NCBI GenBank assembly: GCA_005879655.1
Contig: VBJK01000053.1
Coordinates: 1-5,698, forward strand
Direction of reading: 5' to 3'
Source of the DNA: Chloroflexota bacterium
Lineage (GTDB): Bacteria; Chloroflexota; Ktedonobacteria; Ktedonobacterales; Ktedonobacteraceae
DNA: 5,698 nucleotides
The translations under genes and the position numbers were made by a program. Shown piece after piece: positions 1 to 5,507 of this stretch (the first letter of the stretch is position 1; each line of letters starts with the position of its first letter). A model generated the notes under the pieces. The model had not been told where the DNA came from. It made no database searches and saw only the letters and a program-made list of their open reading frames with translations.

Positions 1-16
1 GGGCGATATCGAACAT
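1..16 (-). CDS. Possible start of a further leftward gene, or Rpn-family remnant (cut by window edge)
   Basis: On the minus strand an ATG at 16-14 is preceded by AAGGAG at 31-26 with a 9-nt spacer, a textbook ribosome binding site. Only five codons (MFDIA) are inside the window, so no function can be given. The same bases also read in frame with the Rpn gene past its TAG stop, as KESLNMFDIA. This resembles the MEVLNMFD segment at residues 229-236 of that protein, so the alternative is a fragment of a second Rpn paralogue rather than a true start. The two readings cannot be separated without the sequence to the left. Confidence 0.3.
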
Positions 17-40
17 ATTCAAAGACTCCTTGGTTAAGTG

Positions 41-1033
41 CTAAGCTACAGTAGGGCTAAGTAGCCAGCAGGCCATATGCTCATCGCTGGCTGTACCAAT
101 CAGCTCAATCAGATGCTCAATTGCCCCAACATTGCTCATTTGAGCGGCTTTTTGCTGTGCTAGGTCAGCAAGACTAGGGAAACGTGCCTTGACGAGATTG
201 ATCAGTATTTCTCTTGAAACTTGTAACGCGCCTTCCGCTTTCCCTCTAGCCTCACCTATGGCTACTCCCCTAGCCTCGCTCTCTTCCTTCATTTTTTTCA
301 CCATAGGGCTTTCATTCCACAAGTGATCGAACATATTCAAAACCTCCATGATCTTGGATTTCTCTTCCAGCGGAACTGTCCCACTTCGCTCTAGGAGCAG
401 TTTTATCCAGGCATATTGTTGCGCTAAAGTGGTTTCATCTTCACGATACAATTCAGCTAGCTCATTCATCACCTGCTGCATTAGCTCATGGGTGACGCCT
501 TCCATGGCTGGCAGTAATGGATAGATGCAGGTGGCATGAGCACGCACGTATTGTTCGGCATCTAACGTAAACAATGGTAGCACGACAAACTTAAAGTGTA
601 TCAGCAATCCATCCTCATTCTCAATGACTAATGGCGTTCGGGCCATAGTCGTCTTAAAAGGATAGACGAGAATCGAGATGACTGGCCGATGCTGATCATG
701 ATATAGTATAGCATTATAAGCCAACATTCTGGCAGCCATATGGTTATCGGCACCTGTTTCAAATTCTAGATGCAAGATATGCTTCGTGCCTTTGTAGTCG
801 ATGAGAAATACTTTGTCAGCTCGCACCGCTGGCCGGATCATCTCAACGTTGAGCGTCCCCTTGTACACTGCTCCTGGCAACAGGAGCGGCAGGATGGCCG
901 CAGCTTGTTGTTCGACAAGGTCTTTCAAGCTAGCATCGTATTGTTGCGCTGGTTGAGAATCTGCTTTCAAACTCATATCGTCTAGTTGAGTTTGACCATC
1001 ATCGGTCTGCTTATTTGAGGATGCTTTGCTCAT
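41..1033 (-). CDS. Rpn-family PD-(D/E)XK nuclease / putative transposase with DUF4351-like C-terminus
   Basis: This is a 330-residue cytoplasmic protein of the Rpn (recombination-promoting nuclease) / 'PD-(D/E)XK nuclease family transposase' group. Members are DNA endonuclease-like proteins linked to recombination and found in many copies per genome. The visible core has D73 (RADKVFLID), then E90-F-E92 (ILHLEFETG), then the conserved ARMLAYNAILY helix (101-111) and a PVISILVYPF strand (117-126). These match the D...ExQ/ExK pattern, with E at the last position. Residues 1-32 are polar and probably disordered. Residues 250-270 are a charged linker with repeated EARG units, and 271-330 form a helical C-terminus (LVKARFPSL, WLLS) like DUF4351. 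The ATG at 1033 has GGAGG at 1045-1049, 11 nt upstream. The gene follows the PLD-like gene after 92 bp on the same strand, so the two are probably co-transcribed. Family assignment is firm; activity and substrate are not shown. Confidence 0.85.
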   Translation of the reverse strand: MSKASSNKQTDDGQTQLDDMSLKADSQPAQQYDASLKDLVEQQAAAILPLLLPGAVYKGTLNVEMIRPAVRADKVFLIDYKGTKHILHLEFETGADNHMAARMLAYNAILYHDQHRPVISILVYPFKTTMARTPLVIENEDGLLIHFKFVVLPLFTLDAEQYVRAHATCIYPLLPAMEGVTHELMQQVMNELAELYREDETTLAQQYAWIKLLLERSGTVPLEEKSKIMEVLNMFDHLWNESPMVKKMKEESEARGVAIGEARGKAEGALQVSREILINLVKARFPSLADLAQQKAAQMSNVGAIEHLIELIGTASDEHMACWLLSPTVA

Positions 1034-1125
1034 AAAGCTAACACCCTCCCATCATTTTTTCTATCATATATTTCAATGAACTCCATAATGGCACTAAGAG
1101 TTTTTGATACATGCACATGCGACGA

Positions 1126-1869
1126 TCAACTCTCCACGATAAATGGGACATCTTGCAACAATTTGATCAGCTCCTCTTTGAAATCACGAGCAGCTTCCCA
1201 CTGCTGCTCATACCACTCGGCTATATCGCTAAGAGCCAATACAGCGGGTACTTTGGCGGCGACGACACGATCCCCTTCGCCCAACCCGACCACGGACGCA
1301 ATCTCATCTTCCGGCATGCGACATCCGCGCAGGCGCTCAGCAGTGATCTCCTCAGCAGTCAGGTTGGTATGGCAAGCTAGGTTCAGTTCCTTGCTGGAGA
1401 GTAGCCCGCCGTACGTGAAGTCCGAAGAGCCGATTATAGCCGCAATGGGTTTGTAGTCCTGCTCCCACATCTTCCCGTTAGAGAAGAGATAGCAATTGAT
1501 AGCAGGCGATCGTTTCGTATGCAGACGTACTTGAACGCGTTCTTCGCTCAAAAAGGCGATCAGACTTCTAACAAGATCCCGCCCTATTTCGTCTACATGA
1601 GGGACAAAACTCTCGCTCACCTCTTTCAGCAACCTCATGCGCATTTCAAACAAGCCCATGTCTGATGCATCCTTTGGTTCATCGCCTAATAACAGACGAA
1701 AGCTACTCATATCACTGAGACCATCCTTCAACAGATGCCAGGGCCCAACATCAAACGCAGACGTGGCAATGTCGAGCGATTTGCCTTCACACTGCTTCAG
1801 CAGGCTTTTGAGCACATACCACATCATATGGTGATTGTTGTCTATGACAAATGGAATACGGTTACTCAA
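1126..1869 (-). CDS. Stand-alone PLD-like (HKD) domain protein resembling a helicase N-terminal domain; catalytic motif degenerate
   Basis: This 247-residue protein has a phospholipase-D-like nuclease fold. LDIATSAFDVGPWHLLKDGL (32-51) followed by FRLLLGDEP (57-65) and IIGSSDFTYGGL (145-156) with KELNL (160-164) is the pattern of the PLD domain found at the N-terminus of large PLD-SNF2 helicases. The C-terminal stretch WYEQQWEAARDFKEELIKLL (219-238) matches the linker that normally precedes the helicase, but the protein stops nine residues later. The expected H-x-K of the active site falls on SPAINCYLF (121-129), where His and Lys appear to be Ala123 and Asn125, and the later Asn is Asp150. 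It is therefore probably not a nuclease. The start is TTG at 1869, preceded by GAGGGGG at 1877-1883 with 7 nt spacing. The alignment to helicase PLD domains is from memory. It could instead be a functional small partner protein. Confidence 0.7.
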   Translation of the reverse strand: MSNRIPFVIDNNHHMMWYVLKSLLKQCEGKSLDIATSAFDVGPWHLLKDGLSDMSSFRLLLGDEPKDASDMGLFEMRMRLLKEVSESFVPHVDEIGRDLVRSLIAFLSEERVQVRLHTKRSPAINCYLFSNGKMWEQDYKPIAAIIGSSDFTYGGLLSSKELNLACHTNLTAEEITAERLRGCRMPEDEIASVVGLGEGDRVVAAKVPAVLALSDIAEWYEQQWEAARDFKEELIKLLQDVPFIVES

Positions 1870-1906
1870 TTAGTCACCCCCTCTTATCGATAAAAAAAGA
1901 CCCTGC

Positions 1907-1922
1907 ATAGGACTGTTCCTAT
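1907..1922 (-). promoter_or_regulatory. Leader hairpin followed by U7 upstream of the PLD-like gene
   Basis: In the predicted leader of the PLD-like gene, ATAGGA and TCCTAT pair perfectly around a 4-nt loop (ACAG on the minus strand). Eight nucleotides further downstream is a run of seven T (minus strand, 1898-1892), then the ribosome binding site. The gap between stem and T run is too long for a standard terminator, so this could be a weak attenuator or simply leader structure. Confidence 0.3.
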
Positions 1923-1937
1923 TGTTATCTAGTCCAT

Positions 1938-1967
1938 ACTATACCATAGACGTAGCGAGGAGGACAA
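1938..1967 (-). promoter_or_regulatory. Candidate sigma70-type promoter for the PLD-like/Rpn pair
   Basis: Reading leftwards, TTGTCC (1967-1962; 4 of 6 consensus bases) and TATAGT (1943-1938; 5 of 6) are 18 nt apart. The implied start near 1931 gives a leader of about 60 nt before the TTG start codon. The -35 box overlaps one copy of the GAGGAGGAC repeat, so a protein binding the repeat would block it. This is a consensus match only. Confidence 0.45.
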
Positions 1968-2002
1968 TAGCTCAAGAACCCCTCCTTACGAATGAGGAGG
2001 AC
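1957..2002. repeat. Pair of 9-bp direct repeats GAGGAGGAC
   Basis: GAGGAGGAC occurs at 1957-1965 and again at 1994-2002, 37 bp apart. The second copy forms one arm of the hairpin at 1981-2000; the first overlaps the candidate -35 box of the leftward promoter. Either copy could pair with the CCTCCTT arm at 1981-1987, giving two mutually exclusive stems. The spacing is about 3.5 helical turns. Confidence 0.5.
1981..2000. repeat. 8-bp-stem hairpin with CGAA loop
   Basis: Bases 1981-1988 (CCTCCTTA) pair with 1993-2000 (TGAGGAGG), with one T-G wobble, around the tetraloop CGAA. This is the most stable hairpin in the divergent spacer. No T run follows closely on either strand, so it is not a standard terminator. 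It may be an operator or an RNA element. Confidence 0.55.
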
Positions 2003-2011
2003 TAGACCATA

Positions 2012-2052
2012 TTTCAAAAAATTTTAAAATATTTGAAAACTAATAACTATTA
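2012..2052. promoter_or_regulatory. AT-rich nested palindromes, candidate operator of the HTH gene
   Basis: TTTCAAA (2012-2018) and TTTGAAA (2032-2038) flank the perfect 10-bp palindrome ATTTTAAAAT (2021-2030). A second dyad, TAATA-AC-TATTA, lies at 2041-2052. The right arm of the first and all of the second fall on or between the candidate -35 and -10 boxes of the HTH gene, as expected for an autoregulatory site. AT-rich DNA forms such dyads easily, so the assignment is tentative. Confidence 0.35.
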
Positions 2053-2060
2053 GATAAATT
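2033..2060 (+). promoter_or_regulatory. Candidate promoter of the HTH gene
   Basis: TTGAAA (2033-2038; 5 of 6 consensus) is followed after 16 nt by TAAATT (2055-2060; 4 of 6). Transcription would start near 2067, only about 11-17 nt before the start codon. This fits the absence of a visible Shine-Dalgarno sequence and suggests a very short leader. Confidence 0.4.
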
Positions 2061-2077
2061 TTAGAAAACGCTAAACT

Positions 2078-2626
2078 GTGCCTATGAATGAGAGTGATGA
2101 CATTCCGAAGCTTCTAGGATATGTATCAGTAAAAGAGGCAGCAGAGATACTAAATATCTCAGAAAAGATGGTCTACTTTTACATTGAAAATAAGCGTATT
2201 CATGCTGTACGGGCTTCTAACATTCTTCTGATCTCAACTGATGAACTTGAGAAATTCAAGCAAAGATCAGTTGGTAGGCCGCGTACAAAAACGCCTGGTT
2301 GGCGCATTTCTACCAAAGACAATCAGCTTTTTGTCCTGACCATCAGCGTAAAGATGTGGTCAGGTAAGCATGAAAGCCTAACGAAGAAGTTAGATGAGAT
2401 ACGCAAAAACGGAACTCACTATTTTCTAGGTACAGTAGCCCGTTACATCTTTCACTATCATTCTTCGCCAGACAGAGTAGAGATTCAGCTCATCTGGAAA
2501 ACAAGTATCATGCCTGACGAAACAGCTCGCCAGCAAGCATTAGCCGCCTTTCAACAGGAACTAGCGGATGTGTTGGATTGGCAGACGGCGCACTATGTGG
2601 ATGGGATGGTACTAATGCATACATGA
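2078..2626 (+). CDS. Excisionase-type (HTH_17, MerR-like) DNA-binding protein with ABM-like C-terminal domain
   Basis: This is a 182-residue putative transcription regulator. Residues 15-62 form an HTH_17/excisionase-type winged helix (YVSVKEAAEILNISEKMVYF, then a wing and ISTDELEKFKQ). GRPRT (66-70) follows, resembling an AT-hook core. Residues 84-182 show a beta-alpha-beta-beta-alpha-beta order (LFVLTISVKM; helix 98-110; TVARYIFHYH and RVEIQLIWKT; helix 148-166; AHYVDGMVLMHT), like dimeric alpha/beta-barrel ABM domains. That fold call is inferred from pattern, not from recognised residues. The start is uncertain: GTG at 2078 or ATG at 2084, neither with a clear Shine-Dalgarno. The gene lies 98 bp upstream of hsdM on the same strand, so it could act as an unusual R-M controller. 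Classical R-M C proteins are Xre-type, which this is not. Confidence 0.8.
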   Translation: MPMNESDDIPKLLGYVSVKEAAEILNISEKMVYFYIENKRIHAVRASNILLISTDELEKFKQRSVGRPRTKTPGWRISTKDNQLFVLTISVKMWSGKHESLTKKLDEIRKNGTHYFLGTVARYIFHYHSSPDRVEIQLIWKTSIMPDETARQQALAAFQQELADVLDWQTAHYVDGMVLMHT

Positions 2627-2631
2627 TCAAA

Positions 2632-2646
2632 TTTTTATGATAAAAA
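2632..2646 (+). repeat. Weak AT hairpin after the HTH gene
   Basis: TTTTTA and TAAAAA pair perfectly around TGA just after the HTH stop codon. ACATG (2621-2625) and CATGT (2647-2651) extend it with an unpaired stretch on the left side. It is all A-T in the core and has no following T run, so a terminator role is doubtful and read-through into hsdM is plausible. Confidence 0.25.
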
Positions 2647-2666
2647 CATGTTCTTTCGTAGTTTAT

Positions 2667-2709
2667 GCCATTTATGGCGTGAGACACACAATGCGAAACG
2701 CGTGTCACG
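2667..2709 (+). promoter_or_regulatory. Two adjacent hairpins in the hsdM leader
   Basis: GCCAT-TT-ATGGC (2667-2678) is a perfect 5-bp dyad. Sharing its last base, a longer hairpin covers 2678-2709: CGTGA (2678-2682) pairs with TCACG (2705-2709), CAC (2685-2687) with GTG (2702-2704), and GCG (2693-2695) with CGC (2699-2701) around AAA. The stem ends on the first G of GGAG (2709-2712), the possible hsdM ribosome binding site, so it could affect hsdM translation. The GCCATTTATGGC dyad could equally be a protein-binding site. Confidence 0.4.
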
Positions 2710-2724
2710 GAGTGTGGTGAAGTA

Positions 2725-4263
2725 ATGCGTATCATTCAAAAGTCATTGCTGGATGATGATCAGGCACAAACAATGATCAGTCAAGACGAAATTAACAATA
2801 TACTCTGGAAAGCCTGTGATACCTTCCGAGGGACGGTCGATCCCTCGGAGTATAAAAACTATATCCTGGTCATGCTCTTCCTCAAATATATCTCGGATGT
2901 GTGGCAGGACCATTATACCCAATTTCAGGAACAGTTTGGTGGTGCTGTAGAGCGCATCCGACGCCGCATGAGCCGCGAACGCTTTGTCTTACCTGAGGGT
3001 TGCGATTTCCAGAGCCTGTATGAGCAGCGCAAGGCTGATAATATCGGTCAACAGATCAACAATGTGCTTGATAAGATTGAGGATGCCAACCGCGCGAAAT
3101 TAGAGAGTGTCTTCCGCAATATCGACTTCAATTCCGAATCTAATCTGGGCAAGACGAAGGATCGTAACGCCCGCTTGCAGCAGCTGCTTGACGATTTTGA
3201 TCACCCCAAGCTAGATCTACGACCGTCCCGCATCGGCAACCTGGATGTGATCGGCAATTCCTATGAATATTTGATTGCTCGTTTCGCGTCGGGAGCTGGT
3301 AAGAAGGCAGGTGAGTTCTATACCCCACCAGAGGTTTCCGCATTACTGGCAGAGCTGCTTGCTCCTCAGCCAGGGGAGCGCATCTGTGACCCGGCCTGTG
3401 GCTCTGGGTCGCTCCTCATCAAGTGTGCTCGACAGGTGAGTAGCAATGATTTCTCGCTCTTCGGCCAGGAGAGCAACGGCAGCACATGGGCACTAGCTAA
3501 GATGAATATGTTCCTGCACGGCATAGACAATGCGCGCATCGAATGGGGCGATACGCTACGCAACCCGCAACTGATCGAGGATGACCAACTCATGCACTTT
3601 GAAGTTGTGGTTGCCAATCCCCCGTTCTCGCTCGACAAATGGGGTGCTGATATTGCGCTAGCCGACCGCTTCAAGCGCTTCCGCCGTGCTATTCCTCCCA
3701 AAAGCAAGGGTGACTACGCCTTTATCCAGCACATGGTAGAGACCATGGAACCGTCCAAAGGCCGAGCTGGCGTGATTGTCCCGCATGGCGTACTCTTCCG
3801 CGCCAACTCTGAAGGTCAGATCCGACAACAACTCATCGGGGAAAATCTGCTGGATGCCGTGATTGGCCTCCCCCAAAATCTCTTTTTCGGTACAGGCATC
3901 CCGGCGGCGATCCTCCTCTTCCGGCGCAACAAAGCCGATGATACTGTCCTCTTCATTGATGCCAACCGCGACTTTGAGCCAGGGACCAATCAGAACAAGC
4001 TAGGCATGGCGCATGTCGCACGCATTGTGGATACCTACCGCAAGCGTGTTACGGTTGAGCGTTACAGCTATGTAGCAAGACGTGAGGAGATTATAGCGAA
4101 TGATTGTAATCTCAATATTTCAAGATATGTGGACATATTTGAGGAGGAAGAGGAAATAGATATTGTAGCTGTGCAGAGAGAAATCATACAAATTGAGAGC
4201 AAGCTTCACTATCACAGTCAAATATTAGCTAAATATTTTCAAGAGCTTGGGCTTAAGATATGA
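2725..4263 (+). CDS. hsdM: Type I restriction-modification system DNA methyltransferase subunit HsdM
   Basis: HsdM transfers methyl from S-adenosylmethionine to N6 of adenine at the site chosen by HsdS. It acts as M2S methylase and within the R2M2S restriction complex. Residues 17-150 are the HsdM_N helical domain (MISQDEINNILWKACDTFRG at 17-36, then SEYKNYILVMLFLKYISDVW). The Rossmann methylase domain follows: GEFYTPPEV (196-204), motif I DPACGSGS (222-229), motif IV NPPF (298-301), and GVIVPHGVLFR further on. The C-terminus has an acidic run (473-477) and a helix suited to contacting HsdS. The 512-residue length is normal. Many relatives begin at the equivalent of Met17 (ATG at 2773). The ATG at 2725 was kept because GGAG (2709-2712) and GGTGA (2716-2720) precede it, though neither is ideally spaced. 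It overlaps hsdS by ATGA. GC falls from about 58% (3961-4020) to about 30% beyond 4080, unlike the rest of the gene. Confidence 0.97.
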   Translation: MRIIQKSLLDDDQAQTMISQDEINNILWKACDTFRGTVDPSEYKNYILVMLFLKYISDVWQDHYTQFQEQFGGAVERIRRRMSRERFVLPEGCDFQSLYEQRKADNIGQQINNVLDKIEDANRAKLESVFRNIDFNSESNLGKTKDRNARLQQLLDDFDHPKLDLRPSRIGNLDVIGNSYEYLIARFASGAGKKAGEFYTPPEVSALLAELLAPQPGERICDPACGSGSLLIKCARQVSSNDFSLFGQESNGSTWALAKMNMFLHGIDNARIEWGDTLRNPQLIEDDQLMHFEVVVANPPFSLDKWGADIALADRFKRFRRAIPPKSKGDYAFIQHMVETMEPSKGRAGVIVPHGVLFRANSEGQIRQQLIGENLLDAVIGLPQNLFFGTGIPAAILLFRRNKADDTVLFIDANRDFEPGTNQNKLGMAHVARIVDTYRKRVTVERYSYVARREEIIANDCNLNISRYVDIFEEEEEIDIVAVQREIIQIESKLHYHSQILAKYFQELGLKI

Positions 4264-5507
4264 AGATATATATAGAAACTATTCCTTGCGGATGGATAAA
4301 TAATTTACTAGATGAGATTGCAGAAAGAGGAAGTGGCCATACGCCAGATAAAGATATTCCTGAATACTGGAATGGAGACATCAGATGGATTTCGCTCAAG
4401 GACAGCAATAAATTAGATAGAATCTATATTTCAGATACGGAGGACAAGGTTAGTCAAAAAGGAATACAGCATTCTTCAGCTGTCTTGCATCCAGCAGGTG
4501 TCGTAGTTCTTTCCAGAGACGCAGGCGTGGGAAAGAGCGCAATTACAACACGAGAAATGGCTGTAAGCCAGCATTTCGTTGTTTGGAAATGCGGGCAAAA
4601 GCTGAATAACCATTATCTGTATTATTGGCTTCAGTTAATGAAACCAGAGTTTGAAAGGATAGCTGTAGGTTCAACCATAAAAACGATAGGGTTGCCCTAT
4701 TTCAAAAAGTTTCGTGTTGTCTATCCAATCTTAATGAGAGAGCAACTTGAAATTGTTGAAATTTTCACGAATTGGGACCATGCCATCGACCTCACCACCC
4801 AACTTATTGAAGCGAAACAGCAGCGTAAGCGTGGGTTGATGCAGCAGTTGTTGACGGGAAAGAAGAGGTTTAAACATTTTATCAATTCTAAGGAAACTCA
4901 AGATACCGAAATTGGACCAATCCCCTCTGATTGGCTCTATACGACTATCAGTGCTATTGCACACTCTGTCTCAGAGCGCAATGTGGCAGGGTGCGACCTT
5001 CCAGTTCTCTCATGCACCAAGTATCAGGGATTAGTCGATTCAATGACTTACTTCGGCAGAAAGATATTTAGCGATGATACGTCAACGTACAAAATTGTGC
5101 GTCGCCACCAGTTTGCTTACGCGACTAATCATATTGAAGAAGGATCAATTGGCTACCAAGACCTCTACGATGAGGCACTAATTAGCCCAATGTATACAGT
5201 ATTTGAGACAAAATCAAATGTTGAAGATAGGTTTATATATGCGTTATTTAAGACTGAAATATATCGACAGATTTTTGAGAGAAGTACCAGTGCCTCAGTT
5301 GATCGTCGTGGTAGCTTACGTTGGAGTGAATTTTCGCGCATTAAAGTGCCGTTACCATCTTTACCAGAACAAAAGTGTATTGCACAAGTGCTAGACACAT
5401 GTGACCAAGAGCTAGCGCTACTCAATCGCAAGCTAGCATTATTAAAAAAGCAGAAGCAGGGCTTAATGCAACAGCTGCTAACCGGAAAGGTGCGAGTAAA
5501 GCTATGA
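4260..5507 (+). CDS. hsdS: Type I restriction-modification system specificity subunit HsdS
   Basis: HsdS reads a bipartite DNA site and scaffolds the HsdM and HsdR subunits. The 415 residues form two half-repeats. TRD1 begins at IPCGW (8-12) and carries the widespread GSGHTP...PEYWNGDIRWISL and SRDAGVGKSAI...VSQHF blocks. A central conserved region follows (165-204) ending LMQQLLTGK (193-201). TRD2 begins at IPSDW (221-225), and a C-terminal conserved region (374-413) repeats LMQQLLTGK at 402-410. The two conserved regions lie exactly 209 residues apart with no indel, and the second contains a heptad LALLNRK/LALLKKQ (385-398) typical of the antiparallel spacer helices. The ATG sits in the hsdM stop (ATGA, 4260-4263) without a strong Shine-Dalgarno, indicating translational coupling. 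The TRD-coding parts are AT-rich, while the central region (about 52% GC over 4771-4860) is not, as expected for exchanged recognition modules. The exact target sequence cannot be read from the protein. Confidence 0.96.
   Translation: MKIYIETIPCGWINNLLDEIAERGSGHTPDKDIPEYWNGDIRWISLKDSNKLDRIYISDTEDKVSQKGIQHSSAVLHPAGVVVLSRDAGVGKSAITTREMAVSQHFVVWKCGQKLNNHYLYYWLQLMKPEFERIAVGSTIKTIGLPYFKKFRVVYPILMREQLEIVEIFTNWDHAIDLTTQLIEAKQQRKRGLMQQLLTGKKRFKHFINSKETQDTEIGPIPSDWLYTTISAIAHSVSERNVAGCDLPVLSCTKYQGLVDSMTYFGRKIFSDDTSTYKIVRRHQFAYATNHIEEGSIGYQDLYDEALISPMYTVFETKSNVEDRFIYALFKTEIYRQIFERSTSASVDRRGSLRWSEFSRIKVPLPSLPEQKCIAQVLDTCDQELALLNRKLALLKKQKQGLMQQLLTGKVRVKL

Larger units (their letters stand above)
1928..2006. 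repeat. 8-bp inverted repeat TCTAGTCC / GGACTAGA spanning the divergent spacer
   Basis: TCTAGTCC at 1928-1935 and GGACTAGA at 1999-2006 are perfect inverted copies enclosing 63 bp. Because CTAG is itself palindromic, the same bases also form a 9-of-10 direct repeat, CTAG(T/A)CCATA, at 1929-1938 and 2002-2011. These could be ends of a small element or paired operator sites. No target-site duplication was seen. Confidence 0.4.

Noticed and set aside
41..1033. Rpn gene as evidence of an insertion sequence
   Set aside because: Although the family is often labelled 'putative transposase', no terminal inverted repeats or target-site duplication were seen around it.
1034..1125. Small gene of 18 codons starting at ATG 1086 (minus strand)
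   Set aside because: It has no recognisable product and is more simply explained as part of the open frame continuing past the PLD-like stop codon.
1076..1456. Open frame of 126 codons on the plus strand
   Set aside because: It lies antisense within the PLD-like gene, is rich in Ser/Arg/Thr without recognisable domains, and lacks a ribosome binding site; the opposite frame has clear family motifs.
1892..1922. Hairpin plus T7 read as a rho-independent terminator on the minus strand
   Set aside because: The 6-bp stem is weak and 8 nt away from the T run, and it would lie between the likely promoter and its own gene. It is kept only as a low-confidence leader element.
2508..2735. Open frame of 75 codons on the minus strand bridging the HTH gene and the hsdM start
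   Set aside because: It is antisense to the conserved end of the HTH gene, has no recognisable domain, and its composition fits a shadow frame.
3366..3876. Two overlapping minus-strand open frames inside hsdM
   Set aside because: They overlap each other and sit opposite the methylase motifs; their apparent length follows from the GC-rich codon use of hsdM.
4833..5489. LMQQLLTGK repeat in hsdS as a sign of duplication or phase-variable inversion
   Set aside because: The two copies are the normal conserved regions of a two-TRD HsdS, are in direct orientation, and differ at many third codon positions. No inverted hsdS copy is present in the window.
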